Assembly (NCBI RefSeq): GCF_001884735.1
Contig: NZ_MJAP01000032.1
Span: 1 to 64,000, forward strand
Direction: 5' to 3'
Source: Natronohydrobacter thiooxidans
GTDB lineage: Bacteria > Pseudomonadota > Alphaproteobacteria > Rhodobacterales > Rhodobacteraceae
Length of the DNA stretch: 64,000 bases
Part shown: piece after piece, positions 8,261 to 17,253 of the stretch
How the letters are laid out: every line of letters begins with the position of its first letter
Position numbering within the stretch: position 1 is the stretch's first letter
Position numbers and translations under genes: made by a program
The notes under the pieces: model-generated
The model's database searches: none
Seen by the model: only the letters and a program-made list of their open reading frames with translations
Told to the model about the DNA's origin: nothing

Positions 8261-9843
8261 TCTGCCGGTTTCTCATGTTCAATTGGACCGTCGCGCTTGC
8301 ATTGATGCTCGCCCAGCCGGTTTTGGCGCAAGACCGGGTTGCATTGGTGATCGGGAATTCGGAATACACTATGACCGCGCGGCTGCCCAATGCCCGCAAT
8401 GACTCCGAAGACATGGCGCTGAAACTGTCCGAGCTGGGCTTCACGGTCACGCTTGAGCAGGACCTGTCGCTCGCGGAGATGACGCATGCCGTGCAACGCT
8501 TTGCGCGTCAGGCCGCATCCTCTCAGGAGGCGCTGGTTTTCTTCGCGGGGCATGGCATGGAAGTTGAAGGGGAGAACTGGCTTATCCCGGTCGATGCGCG
8601 GCTCGAAGCGGACATAGATGTCGAGTTCGAGGCAGTGCCAATGTCAGTGTTGCTCTCGGCTGTTAGCCGGGCGCGAGGCTTGAAACTGGTGATCCTTGAT
8701 GCCTGCCGCGACAATCCTTTCATCGTCAGCATGGACCGGCGTGATCGCTCCCGCTCGGTCGGGCGAGGGTTGGCGCGCGTGGATCCGACCGAAGGCACGC
8801 TGGTGGCCTTTGCCGCGCGGGCCGGGCAGGTGGCTGCAGATGGTGACGGGCGCAACAGCCCCTATACCAGTGCGCTTCTGTCTGTGCTCGACACGCCGGG
8901 GCTGGAACTCGGTCTGATGTTCCGCAAGGTCCGGGACAAGGTGATGGAAACGACCGGGCGCAGGCAAGAGCCTTTCACCTATGGGTCTCTTTCTGCGGCG
9001 TCGATCTATCTCAACCCGCCGCGCGACGAAGAAGAAGCGCCGCCAGCTGCGCAGGAGCTTGCCCGGTCTGCACCCGCCCCTGTGGCGCCCCCATCAGAAC
9101 AATCAGGAATATGCGACGCCTATTTCACGCAAGTGCGCGAAATCGGAGCATGCTATGCCTATGAAGCATTTGTCGAGGATTGTTCCGATCATCCGTTTCG
9201 AAACATCGCGCAGCGTTTCATTGAACGCGAATGTAGCGCGTCGCAGGATATGGCTGCAGTGTCCCCCATGCCAGAGCCGGTGCAGGAACGATCAGTGCCG
9301 GTGATTGATCACACTGCGACGCCCGCCCTTCCGCCCAGTGGGCACGGGATCCCCTCCGGTTGGTGCGCCGTGACCATCGCGTCACGGCCCAATCTGCAAG
9401 AGGCGGTCGATTTCGTGGCCCTTTTGCCGCGTGGCCAGTTGCATGACGTCGAGATCTATCCGTCATCGAATGGCTGGTTTGCGATCAGTTCGCGTCGCGT
9501 GCCCCAGGCACAGGCCAATGCCGCCCTCGCGCAGGGCAAGGCTGCGGGGTTCTACCCGGATGACGCCTATTGCACGACAGGGGCGCGGTTCGGTGCACCT
9601 GCCGCTTGGCGGAATATGCGCCGGACGATCACTGTCCGCGTCGCATATGACACCACAGGTTCGGGCTATATGAACCTGCGCGCCGGGCCCGGAACCAACT
9701 ATGCGTCGCTGGCGCGCATGACCAACGGAACGCGTGTGGCTGTGCTGGAAACCAGCGGCGCCTGGGGGCGCGTGCGGCGGTCTGACGGCTTGACCGGGTG
9801 GATGCATATGGCGGCGCGCTACGGATTTACGGCAGAGGATTGA
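8257..9843 (+). CDS. Exported caspase-like peptidase with SPOR-like region and SH3 domain
   Basis: A 528-residue protein with a signal peptide (to about residue 24, PVLAQ). Its caspase domain is a close paralogue of the preceding gene, with His99 (FAGHGME) and Cys150 (ILDACRDNPF). After a proline-rich linker and a short cysteine-containing segment, residues of about 365-445 resemble a SPOR-type peptidoglycan-binding fold (inference). Residues of about 455-520 are a bacterial SH3 domain (MNLRAGPGTNYAS, GWMHM). SH3 and SPOR domains bind cell-wall material in known proteins, so the protease is probably held at the peptidoglycan. The ATG overlaps the upstream stop (ATGA). Confidence 0.87.
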   Translation: MICRFLMFNWTVALALMLAQPVLAQDRVALVIGNSEYTMTARLPNARNDSEDMALKLSELGFTVTLEQDLSLAEMTHAVQRFARQAASSQEALVFFAGHGMEVEGENWLIPVDARLEADIDVEFEAVPMSVLLSAVSRARGLKLVILDACRDNPFIVSMDRRDRSRSVGRGLARVDPTEGTLVAFAARAGQVAADGDGRNSPYTSALLSVLDTPGLELGLMFRKVRDKVMETTGRRQEPFTYGSLSAASIYLNPPRDEEEAPPAAQELARSAPAPVAPPSEQSGICDAYFTQVREIGACYAYEAFVEDCSDHPFRNIAQRFIERECSASQDMAAVSPMPEPVQERSVPVIDHTATPALPPSGHGIPSGWCAVTIASRPNLQEAVDFVALLPRGQLHDVEIYPSSNGWFAISSRRVPQAQANAALAQGKAAGFYPDDAYCTTGARFGAPAAWRNMRRTITVRVAYDTTGSGYMNLRAGPGTNYASLARMTNGTRVAVLETSGAWGRVRRSDGLTGWMHMAARYGFTAED

Positions 9844-9876
9844 CGCAGAGAGCCGCGACGCGAAGGAGGGGTCAGA

Positions 9877-10776
9877 ATGAAGAAATTGGGTCTTGCCATG
9901 TGCATGATTCTGGGTGTCGGGCAGATGGCACATTCTGAGCCAAGCTGCGCAGAACTTGGGGCGGCGGGGGGCGCGGCCTATGACGCGCATGACCTTGCAG
10001 CGCTCGCAGAGCTTCTTGGACCTGCTCAAGCCTGCGGTGCGCTGGAGCTTGATCTGGCGCAGCGCGCAGCGGCACTTGCCTGGAACGAGGCGCTGGCGCT
10101 GTTCAACAAAGGGGCGCCGCGCGCGGAATTGCGCAGCGCGCTGGAACGCACCTTGTCATATGGGCCGCTCTGGCAGGCGCATGCCGCCCTCGGGGACATG
10201 GCCGTTGAGGAGAACGACCATGTGACCGCGACGCGCCAGTTTCAGGCCGCGCTTGACACGATCGCATCGGAAGCGCTGACGCCCACCGAACCACCGGTAG
10301 AAGTGACGGCGGCAATTCACCGCAAGGCGCAGGCAAGCCGCCTGCTCGCGCCGGAATATGTGCCCACAACGCGCTCTCGCAGCAATGACCCGACAGGGCT
10401 GGCTGCGGTATCTGTCCGCAGTTTTGTGCCTGCAGTTGTTGCGGTGCCGGTGCAGTTTGAATTCGGACTTGCGGAATTCACATCCGAGGGGGCGAAAGCC
10501 GCCGCCGACATGCTTGACTATCTCAACCGTCAGAAGATCGATGCGATCACGCTGATCGGCCATACCGATCCCGTGGGGAGCCGTGAATTCAACCTCAGGC
10601 TTTCCGAATCGCGCGCATGGGCGGTCGCGGATTATCTGAAAAGTGAAGGTTTTGCGGGCAGGATCGAGGTGCAGGGGAAGGGGCCGGATGTGCCGATGCA
10701 GGTCGATAACCCCGCGCTCTACAGCACCGCGCAACTGCATCAGATTTACCGCCGCGTCGAATTGGTCCGGCACTAA
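9877..10776 (+). CDS. OmpA-family peptidoglycan-binding protein (module 2)
   Basis: A 299-residue protein with a signal peptide (to about residue 21), a helical middle that may be TPR-like, and an OmpA domain from about residue 190. The domain shows LIGHTDPVG, LSESRAWAV and a closing YRRVEL. It differs in length and sequence from the first OmpA gene, so this is not a recent copy. AGGAGGGG precedes the ATG. It opens a second [OmpA + two caspases] unit in the same direction, 33 bases behind the SH3 caspase. Confidence 0.85.
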   Translation: MKKLGLAMCMILGVGQMAHSEPSCAELGAAGGAAYDAHDLAALAELLGPAQACGALELDLAQRAAALAWNEALALFNKGAPRAELRSALERTLSYGPLWQAHAALGDMAVEENDHVTATRQFQAALDTIASEALTPTEPPVEVTAAIHRKAQASRLLAPEYVPTTRSRSNDPTGLAAVSVRSFVPAVVAVPVQFEFGLAEFTSEGAKAAADMLDYLNRQKIDAITLIGHTDPVGSREFNLRLSESRAWAVADYLKSEGFAGRIEVQGKGPDVPMQVDNPALYSTAQLHQIYRRVELVRH

Positions 10777-10792
10777 CGACAAGGGCTTGGCT

Positions 10793-12472
10793 ATGTTGCG
10801 TCTGATCGTGATCTGCTTTCTTCTGGGCCTGCCCGCAGCAAGCCATCGCGCGCAGGCAAGTGCAGTGCACGCGCTGGTGATCGGGATTGACCGGTATGAA
10901 AGCGCAGGCGGCAGTCTGCGCGATCTGGAAGGGGCCGTGAACGACGCGCATGATATCGCCGATGTGCTGCAGGCGCAGGGCGCGCGTTCGGTGACACGTC
11001 TGATAAATGATGATGCGGGGCGCGACAGCATATTCGCGGCACTTGATGCCCTGAAAGCACGGGCAAATCCGGGCGACACGCTTATGATAACCTATGCGGG
11101 TCATGGCGCGAGAGAACCGGCGCGCAATCCCGACCAGGTTGAGGACGGGCTGGATGAGGTCATGGTCCTTGGTCGTTTCCGACCGGAATATCCGCAGAAT
11201 TACGAACGCATCTTCGATTATGAATGGCGCGCATTTGTGCAGGGCGCCACCGAGTTCAACGTGGTTCTGGTGTTTGACGCCTGCCATAGCGGCACATTGA
11301 ATCGCGCAGTCGGGCAGGGTCGGACGCGGTTCGCGCAATATGGTGCGATTACGCAAGATGCCCTTCCGCCGCCCACTGTCACCGAGACACAAAGCGCCGC
11401 CGAACCAGTGCTGGAGCATGAACTCTATGTGGGTGCGACACTCGACACGCTGGTGGTGACTGAAATTCCGATTGATGGCATGCCGCGTGGCGCCTTGAGC
11501 TATCATTTTGCCCGCGCGATCGAAGGCAGCGCCGATCTGGACGGTGACGGCGTGATCACACGCGGCGAACTGCAACGCTATCTCGCCGTGCGTGTGCGCG
11601 AGATGACCGAAGCGCGTCAGTTCCCCGTTATTGCCTTTGCGGGCGACGGGGCCGCGCCGCTCCTTCCTGTGGCGGCGCCTGCTGAAACCGGCGCGCCCGT
11701 GTTGCGCGACTCCTCGCGCGAGACAGCGCAAACCCTGCCCGTGGCGGCGGCACCCGCCCGGACGGATCTTGCGACGTGCCTTGCGCGTGCGATGCCTTCA
11801 TCCACGCCGTTGGGTCTTGCCCTGCAAAGCTTCGATACGGCGACCGAGGCGCAGCTTTACGCGGCACTGGCGCGCAGCGCGCAACCTGCCGCACCAGAGG
11901 ATGCCGCGCTGCGCTGGGACCGCGACAGTGGCGCGATTACCAGTCTGCACGGCGATATTGTAACAACCTTGCCTGTCGGGGCGCAGGACCAGATCGCACA
12001 TTTGCGCGCCGTGGTGGAAAAATGGCAAGTGCTGCCCGCGTTCAACCGGCTTGGCGAGTGTCTTGCGCCACTCGATGTCAGCCTTGCGCCGGGATATGGA
12101 ACACATTGCGAGGGGGCGCAGGTCGAGGTCACGATCTCCCCGCGCAAAGGGTCGTATCTGACCCTGTTCAACATCGCCTCGGACGGCACATTGCAACACC
12201 TCTATCCCGTCGCGCGCTACGGTGATCCCCTCCAGTTCCCCCCTGAACAGCCATGGCGCATGCCGCTGGAAGTGTCCGCACCTTTCGGCGGGGATCACCT
12301 GATCGCGCTGGCGAGCGCGACCGACCCTTCGGCCTTGATCGCCGCGCTGGGCGCCTTTGATGGCCGACAGGCCGTCCGGCCCGCGCTCGATGCGCTGCGT
12401 GCCGAAATTTCCGCAAGCAATTATGAAATAGGCATATTGCCGCTTTATACGCGCGCCGGTCCCTGCCCGTGA
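10793..12472 (+). CDS. Exported caspase-like peptidase with EF-hand loop and DUF4384 (copy 1)
   Basis: 559 residues from the ATG at 10793; the frame stays open farther upstream, but this start follows the OmpA stop and begins a signal peptide. The caspase fold has His104 (YAGHGAR) and Cys164 (VFDACHSGT), the classic metacaspase-type Cys motif. Residues 248-259 (DLDGDGVITRGE) match a canonical 12-residue EF-hand loop with acidic positions 1, 3, 5 and 12, so calcium binding is likely. The last 130 residues are DUF4384-like (GSYLTLFNIASDG). Many metacaspases need calcium; here the loop lies inside the domain. It is the first caspase of the second module. Confidence 0.87.
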   Translation: MLRLIVICFLLGLPAASHRAQASAVHALVIGIDRYESAGGSLRDLEGAVNDAHDIADVLQAQGARSVTRLINDDAGRDSIFAALDALKARANPGDTLMITYAGHGAREPARNPDQVEDGLDEVMVLGRFRPEYPQNYERIFDYEWRAFVQGATEFNVVLVFDACHSGTLNRAVGQGRTRFAQYGAITQDALPPPTVTETQSAAEPVLEHELYVGATLDTLVVTEIPIDGMPRGALSYHFARAIEGSADLDGDGVITRGELQRYLAVRVREMTEARQFPVIAFAGDGAAPLLPVAAPAETGAPVLRDSSRETAQTLPVAAAPARTDLATCLARAMPSSTPLGLALQSFDTATEAQLYAALARSAQPAAPEDAALRWDRDSGAITSLHGDIVTTLPVGAQDQIAHLRAVVEKWQVLPAFNRLGECLAPLDVSLAPGYGTHCEGAQVEVTISPRKGSYLTLFNIASDGTLQHLYPVARYGDPLQFPPEQPWRMPLEVSAPFGGDHLIALASATDPSALIAALGAFDGRQAVRPALDALRAEISASNYEIGILPLYTRAGPCP

Positions 12473-12505
12473 CCGATTGCGACGCCTTCTGAAGGAGCTC
12501 TGCTC

Positions 12506-14068
12506 ATGTTCGCCTCGCGCCTTTTGCCTGCAATCCTTGCCTTCGTGCTTGTGCCCTTCGCGGCAGCGGCGGATCGCGCACTTCTGGTCGGGATTGACGC
12601 CTATGATAGCGACCCCAACATTCCACCGCTTCAGGGCGCTGTGAATGATGTCGCGATGATGGAGTCGTTCCTGACCAGTCATCTGGGCTATCAGGCAGAG
12701 GATATTCTGATCCTCACCGATGCAAGGGCAACGCGACGGGCAGTGCTCGATGCTTTCGAGACATGGCTGATCGCGGGCACCGCGCCGGGTGACAGGCTGT
12801 TTCTGTTCTTCGCAGGCCATGGCTATCAGGTGCCGTCATTGACGCCGGGCGAGACCTTTGACCAGATTCTGATCACGCATGACACGTTTCTTGATGATGC
12901 AGGTGAGGTGCAGAATTTCCTGCGGGACAAGGAACTGAATGCGCTCTTGCAGCGTCTGGAGGACCGGCAGGTGACAGTGTTGGTCGATGCCTGTCATTCG
13001 GGCGGGATCACGCGGGCCGTTCTGCCTGCGGATATGCCGGTCACGCGGTTTCCCCTGCCCTTGCTGCGGGCGCAGCAAGCAGCAGGAAAAGTGACAGCGC
13101 CGGTGCGTTCGATCGCGGGTGCCGGGCGCGGGCTGCGGCGGTCAAGCGCGATCGTCGAGGCGATTGACACGCGCACAGTCTGGTCTGCGGTCAGTTCGCA
13201 TCAACTGGCATTCGAGGATACCCGCCTGCCTGAACCGGGCGGGTTTTTCACGGCCCGTTTCGTTGCCGGTCTGGCCGATGGGAAAGCCGACCTCAACGGA
13301 GACGGCAAGGTTACCCATGCCGAGCTTCACTCATGGCTGACGCGGGAATCGCAACTCTATTGCGAGGAATTGGGCGCAGCCTGTGTCTTTGGTCTGACGC
13401 CAACGCTGGAAACCCCGCTGTCGCAGCAGATCCTGCCCGTGCTGGACCCGCGCTGGACGGATCAATCTCAAGAACCGGAGGCTGCGGAATATGCTGCATC
13501 GGTTACGGTTGCTCCGGAAATCTACCACCCGCCATCCTTGACAGAAGTGGTGGAAGCGGTGCTGGTCGTGCCTGCCAAAGCCCAGATTCCTCCCGGCGAG
13601 GTGCAGCTCGACATTCTTGCGGATGGTCCACTTCTGAAAGGGGCAGAGGTGCAGTTCCGGATCGAGACCAGTTTTGATGGCTATCTTACTGTTTTTGACC
13701 TGAACCCGGCGGGCCATCTGGTGCAGATTTTTCCCAATCGCTTCAGCGCGGCACAGGGGCGTGAGTCACTGATACGCAAGGGTTTTCCGATCACGATCCC
13801 CGATCCGACCTACGGGTTCGCATTTACCGTCGCCGAACCGCTGGGGGCGGGGCAACTGGTCGCGCTGGTGACGGAAGAACCCATTGATCTGTCGGATATC
13901 GCACCGGCCTCGCGGGGATTGGTGATTGAACCTGTGCCTGACCAGAGCGCCGATGCTGATATCTTGCTGCGCCTCGGAGCGCGGCTCCGCGATGCCTGGA
14001 CAGGCGATGAATATGACCGGGCCCCGCGTCACGCCCTAGCGGTGCAGGACTATGTGACTGGATATTGA
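12506..14068 (+). CDS. Exported caspase-like peptidase with EF-hand loop and DUF4384 (copy 2)
   Basis: A 520-residue protein with a signal peptide (to about residue 22, AAAAD). His105 (FAGHGYQ) and Cys163 (LVDACHSGG) form the dyad. Residues 262-273 (DLNGDGKVTHAE) form a full EF-hand loop. A DUF4384 domain follows at about residues 370-480 (DGYLTVFDLNPAGH, IFPN). The architecture equals that of the previous gene but the sequences have diverged strongly, so the duplication is old. The start follows GAAGGAGCTC. It ends the uninterrupted plus-strand run of the cluster. Confidence 0.87.
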   Translation: MFASRLLPAILAFVLVPFAAAADRALLVGIDAYDSDPNIPPLQGAVNDVAMMESFLTSHLGYQAEDILILTDARATRRAVLDAFETWLIAGTAPGDRLFLFFAGHGYQVPSLTPGETFDQILITHDTFLDDAGEVQNFLRDKELNALLQRLEDRQVTVLVDACHSGGITRAVLPADMPVTRFPLPLLRAQQAAGKVTAPVRSIAGAGRGLRRSSAIVEAIDTRTVWSAVSSHQLAFEDTRLPEPGGFFTARFVAGLADGKADLNGDGKVTHAELHSWLTRESQLYCEELGAACVFGLTPTLETPLSQQILPVLDPRWTDQSQEPEAAEYAASVTVAPEIYHPPSLTEVVEAVLVVPAKAQIPPGEVQLDILADGPLLKGAEVQFRIETSFDGYLTVFDLNPAGHLVQIFPNRFSAAQGRESLIRKGFPITIPDPTYGFAFTVAEPLGAGQLVALVTEEPIDLSDIAPASRGLVIEPVPDQSADADILLRLGARLRDAWTGDEYDRAPRHALAVQDYVTGY

Positions 14069-14074
14069 AGCACC

Positions 14075-14117
14075 GTTCCCGCGCGGGAACCGGACGGCCC
14101 AGCGGTCGGGACCCGCT
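14075..14117. terminator. Paired hairpins between convergent genes
   Basis: GTTCCC-GCGC-GGGAAC (14075-14090) is a perfect palindrome, followed by a second weaker stem at 14101-14117 (AGCGG/CCGCT). They lie between the convergent caspase and glycosyltransferase genes. There is no T-run, so termination is likely but not certain. Confidence 0.4.
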
Positions 14118-14121
14118 GTGC

Positions 14122-16371
14122 TCAGCGCGGATAGATGTCTTCAGGCCAGCGATCTGTCCGGATCATGGCGCTGTAATCGGTGACGAACTCGGCGATGTCA
14201 CGCGCGCCATTCTCCTGTGGCAATCCGGCCAGACGGTCCTTGCATGCCGCGCGAAAATCATCGTCAAGCAGCCGCGCGACCGTCTGATCCAATGCACCAA
14301 TATCGTGGCGCGCACGCAGGATCAGCCCCAGCCCGCAGGCATTGGCCCATTGCGCGCGCGTCAATTGGCTGTCCATTTCCGGGGCTTCATTGGGGATGAA
14401 AAGCGTGGGAATTCCGCCCAATAGCTGTTCGTGAAAGGCATTATACCCCGCGACACTGACGGCCGCGTCCATCGCGCGGCTGGTGAGAAAACTCGGAAAC
14501 TCGCGCAGAATGCGCAGGCGCGGCGTGTCTGCTTGCTCTGGCAGTGGCGCAAGCGGCGAGACGATATCGAGGATCACCACCCGAGGGTCCGCGAGCAGAC
14601 GCTGGATAATCTTGCGCCGCAAGCTGCGCATTTCGAAGTTTGCGCCAGAGCCCAGTTGAAGCGCGATTGCCAGATGATCGTCCTCCAGCCCGTAATGCCT
14701 CCGCGCGGCGGCCCGGTCCATGCGGGCGGCAGGGTCGATATGCAGCACTGGGGGCACCAGATAGGCAAACGGGCGGCGTGCGCGGGTCGGTCCGTGGTCC
14801 AGATCTCCGGCGAGTTCTCCGGGTTCGATCACCGCCGTGAATGTGCTTTCATGGTCAAGAAACGGGCGATGGCATTCGCGCCACATGGCGCGGCGCACCC
14901 AAATGCTCATCAGGTCGGGAAATTCGCGCAAAGCGGCTGTCACGCCACCGAACACGGCCGTGCCATCATAGGCCAGCAGGACCGGGCGAAGATGGCGCAG
15001 CAGATCGAATATCTCTTCGGCCAGCACCCTGTTCCAGGGTTCTGACTCGGCCTCAAGATGCTTGTGATGGGGAAGATAGAACACCGGATGGCCCTGCTCG
15101 GCCGCGACATGCAAGCTCAGGCACATCGAGGCGAATGCGGGCACCAAACCTTGCGGAAGCCGATCCGCAATAGCCATCTGCTGCGTCAGATGGCCCACGC
15201 CGATCCCATTCGTCGACACGAACAACACCGTTTTCGAAGTTTCGCGCTGCACTGCGGGCGCGGCAAACCCGGTGGCGCCGGTATTGCTTGCCATCGAACC
15301 GGATGGGGCTGGCAATCCGAAGGGACGTAGCCTGTCGCGCGCGAAAGCGGGGTCACAATGCCGCTCGACCCAGAGCCGCGCGCGATGACGCTGCGCGGCC
15401 CATGCTTCGGGATCGGCGGCAAGCTCAAGCAGCATGGGCCCGACGTCCGAGGGCGTGCAATATAGCGCCGCGTCGCCGAACTCGCGGGAAAAGACAGGTG
15501 CAAGCACCGTCACCAGCCCACAGGCGAGCGCTTCCATGATGTTGCGCCCGAAGGCTTCGCTCCAACGGCTTGAATGGAAATAGACATAGGCATCCAGACC
15601 GGCCAGAAAACCGGGTACCGTGTCATAGCCGAAAGGCGTGACGACCCAGTTTGCGGGCAGGGGCGTGCCATAAAGCTCTTCCAGAAAAGGGCCGCCGCCC
15701 AGAATCCGAACTTCGAACCTCGGATTGTCGGCGAGATAAGCCAGGGCGGCCTCTTCGCGCGTATCCGGCCATTTCAACGGATCAGGACGTGCGTGGCGTC
15801 CGATGATGATCGGTTCAAGTGGCGGGCCTTTGGGTTCCGGGTCGAAAGGCCACTCGCGCGGATCGAGCAGGTTCTTCCAGTCGATATCCGTGACCGGAGC
15901 ATCGAAGCGCCACTCCGGCCAGAGGCTCTTGCGCACAACCGCACTGACCGGTGCGATCCGGATATCGTCGCACAGGCTTGCGCGGATGGTCTGCACGATC
16001 ACCGGCAGGTCATATTGCAACGCGCCAGAGGCGTCGCGCATCGGATGGTGCAATACCAGCACCGCTTGCTCCGCGCGCAAGGGGAGTGCCGTGCGGGGCA
16101 TGTTCTCGAATACAACCGGGTGATGAATGACTGCGAGCCGACATTGCCATGCCTCATGCGGGCGCAGGACGACAACGCGGCCTTCCGTGATGAAGCGGCG
16201 TATCTGCGGATGCACCGGAAAGGGCAGACCCAACAGATGTGCCTTGATCAGCAACAGGCCAACCGTCAGGTCGGGGTCTTCCAGCAACGCGGCGATTTCC
16301 GTGACAACTGCTGTCGAGGCGCCACCTTCGAACCGCGCATCTAGGACAAGGACAAGATCAATGGACCGCAT
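14122..16371 (-). CDS. Fused double glycosyltransferase (GT4-like + MurG/GT1-like)
   Basis: A 749-residue protein joining two GT-B glycosyltransferases. Residues 1-350 resemble GT4 enzymes, with the EX7E motif at 272-280 (EAFGRNIME) followed by ALACG. Residues of about 385-735 look like a separate MurG/GT1-type enzyme, with a glycine-rich start (NGIGVGHL) and a donor-site stretch AGYNAFHEQLLGG. No membrane helix is visible, so it should work in the cytosol or at the inner membrane face. It overlaps the upstream hypothetical gene by 14 bases. Donor and acceptor sugars cannot be read from sequence. A polysaccharide or glycoprotein made for the envelope is a reasonable guess. Confidence 0.8.
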   Translation of the reverse strand: MRSIDLVLVLDARFEGGASTAVVTEIAALLEDPDLTVGLLLIKAHLLGLPFPVHPQIRRFITEGRVVVLRPHEAWQCRLAVIHHPVVFENMPRTALPLRAEQAVLVLHHPMRDASGALQYDLPVIVQTIRASLCDDIRIAPVSAVVRKSLWPEWRFDAPVTDIDWKNLLDPREWPFDPEPKGPPLEPIIIGRHARPDPLKWPDTREEAALAYLADNPRFEVRILGGGPFLEELYGTPLPANWVVTPFGYDTVPGFLAGLDAYVYFHSSRWSEAFGRNIMEALACGLVTVLAPVFSREFGDAALYCTPSDVGPMLLELAADPEAWAAQRHRARLWVERHCDPAFARDRLRPFGLPAPSGSMASNTGATGFAAPAVQRETSKTVLFVSTNGIGVGHLTQQMAIADRLPQGLVPAFASMCLSLHVAAEQGHPVFYLPHHKHLEAESEPWNRVLAEEIFDLLRHLRPVLLAYDGTAVFGGVTAALREFPDLMSIWVRRAMWRECHRPFLDHESTFTAVIEPGELAGDLDHGPTRARRPFAYLVPPVLHIDPAARMDRAAARRHYGLEDDHLAIALQLGSGANFEMRSLRRKIIQRLLADPRVVILDIVSPLAPLPEQADTPRLRILREFPSFLTSRAMDAAVSVAGYNAFHEQLLGGIPTLFIPNEAPEMDSQLTRAQWANACGLGLILRARHDIGALDQTVARLLDDDFRAACKDRLAGLPQENGARDIAEFVTDYSAMIRTDRWPEDIYPR

Positions 16372-16768
16372 CGGCGCGCTTGGGCACTAATGCAGCATAA
16401 TCATTGAAGGAGAGCCCGTAGCATATTTCTTTTTCCGGGGACCATTTCGACATCAACAGCGCCCTGCGGTCCTGCAGCCATGCAGACCAGTCGCAAAGTC
16501 CGGGATGCGCGCGCAGCATTGCCAGTGGCGGCAAGGCTTCAAAAATCACACGCGCCTCCACCATTGGCGAAAAGTTCGGGAAGGAGTGGACGAATACGAT
16601 TTTCCAGGTCTTGAAACGCGAGGAGAGTCTGATCAATTCCTCCGCGGTCGCATTTTTCTGAAGCTCCAGCAGCCATACCATCAGGCAACGGGTTTTGTCA
16701 GTTCTCAAGCACAAGGATTCGACGTTCGGGGGCGATTGAGCGATCGAGTTCCGCATTTCTGCCTTCAT
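16358..16768 (-). CDS. Hypothetical protein coupled to the glycosyltransferase
   Basis: About 136 residues from the internal ATG at 16768; the frame is open to 16843, but the longer form would overlap the preceding lipoprotein gene. I recognise no family. The sequence has a hydrophobic beta-strand-like start (TRCLMVWLLEL, WKIVFVHSF) and could be the remnant of a Rossmann or GT-B half. Its 3' end overlaps the glycosyltransferase start, so it is probably cotranslated with it and may be an accessory or a split N-terminal part. Confidence 0.55.
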   Translation of the reverse strand: MKAEMRNSIAQSPPNVESLCLRTDKTRCLMVWLLELQKNATAEELIRLSSRFKTWKIVFVHSFPNFSPMVEARVIFEALPPLAMLRAHPGLCDWSAWLQDRRALLMSKWSPEKEICYGLSFNDYAALVPKRADAVH

Positions 16769-16797
16769 AACGCGCCCCCGCGCAAAAGACGCAATAT

Positions 16798-17019
16798 TCA
16801 GTAATTCTGTGCCATCGCGGACGCCATCCCGGGCGACGGGCAAAGCGGATAGGACGGCGCGTCCACAAACTTGCCGCGCTGCTGTTCCGGTGCAACGCAG
16901 GTCTCACTGCTGCGCGCGGATTCTCCGCCGATTTGCGTGCACCCGCTTATGGCGCCCAGAGAGATAATTGATGCAAATAATTGGGCCATTCGGCCCCTCA
17001 TGACGTGAAAAACAGGCAT
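16798..17019 (-). CDS. Small putative lipoprotein
   Basis: 73 residues. A short positively charged start (MRGRM) leads to a hydrophobic stretch and a lipobox ISGC at about residues 24-27, so the mature form would be a lipid-anchored peptide of roughly 47 residues with two further cysteines. An AAAGGG site precedes the ATG. It heads the minus-strand unit with the hypothetical and glycosyltransferase genes. No family recognised. Confidence 0.5.
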   Translation of the reverse strand: MPVFHVMRGRMAQLFASIISLGAISGCTQIGGESARSSETCVAPEQQRGKFVDAPSYPLCPSPGMASAMAQNY

Positions 17020-17171
17020 GATCCTGCCCTTTCATCCTATCTGAAATAATGTTGGGCAACTATCTCGATTCTGTCAAGTTATATTGATGAACGGCCCGGA
17101 AAACACGTCGGTATCGACCGTGATTTGTCGGGTTGCAGCGTAAAATACAGCATAGGAAGAGATCGGAAAAA

Positions 17172-17200
17172 TTGACTCGATATGCCGTGTGATGTTAAGT
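17172..17200 (+). promoter_or_regulatory. Candidate promoter for the caspase-FGE operon
   Basis: TTGACT (17172-17177), a 17-base spacer and TTAAGT (17195-17200) resemble a sigma-70 promoter with a weak -10 box. It lies in an A/T-richer 234-base divergent intergenic region (17020-17253) that must hold promoters for both directions. Confidence 0.35.
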
Positions 17201-17253
17201 TTTCAAGACTACTTCATTGTTGGCGGTCATTGATCTGACGCTTTGGGCTCGGG

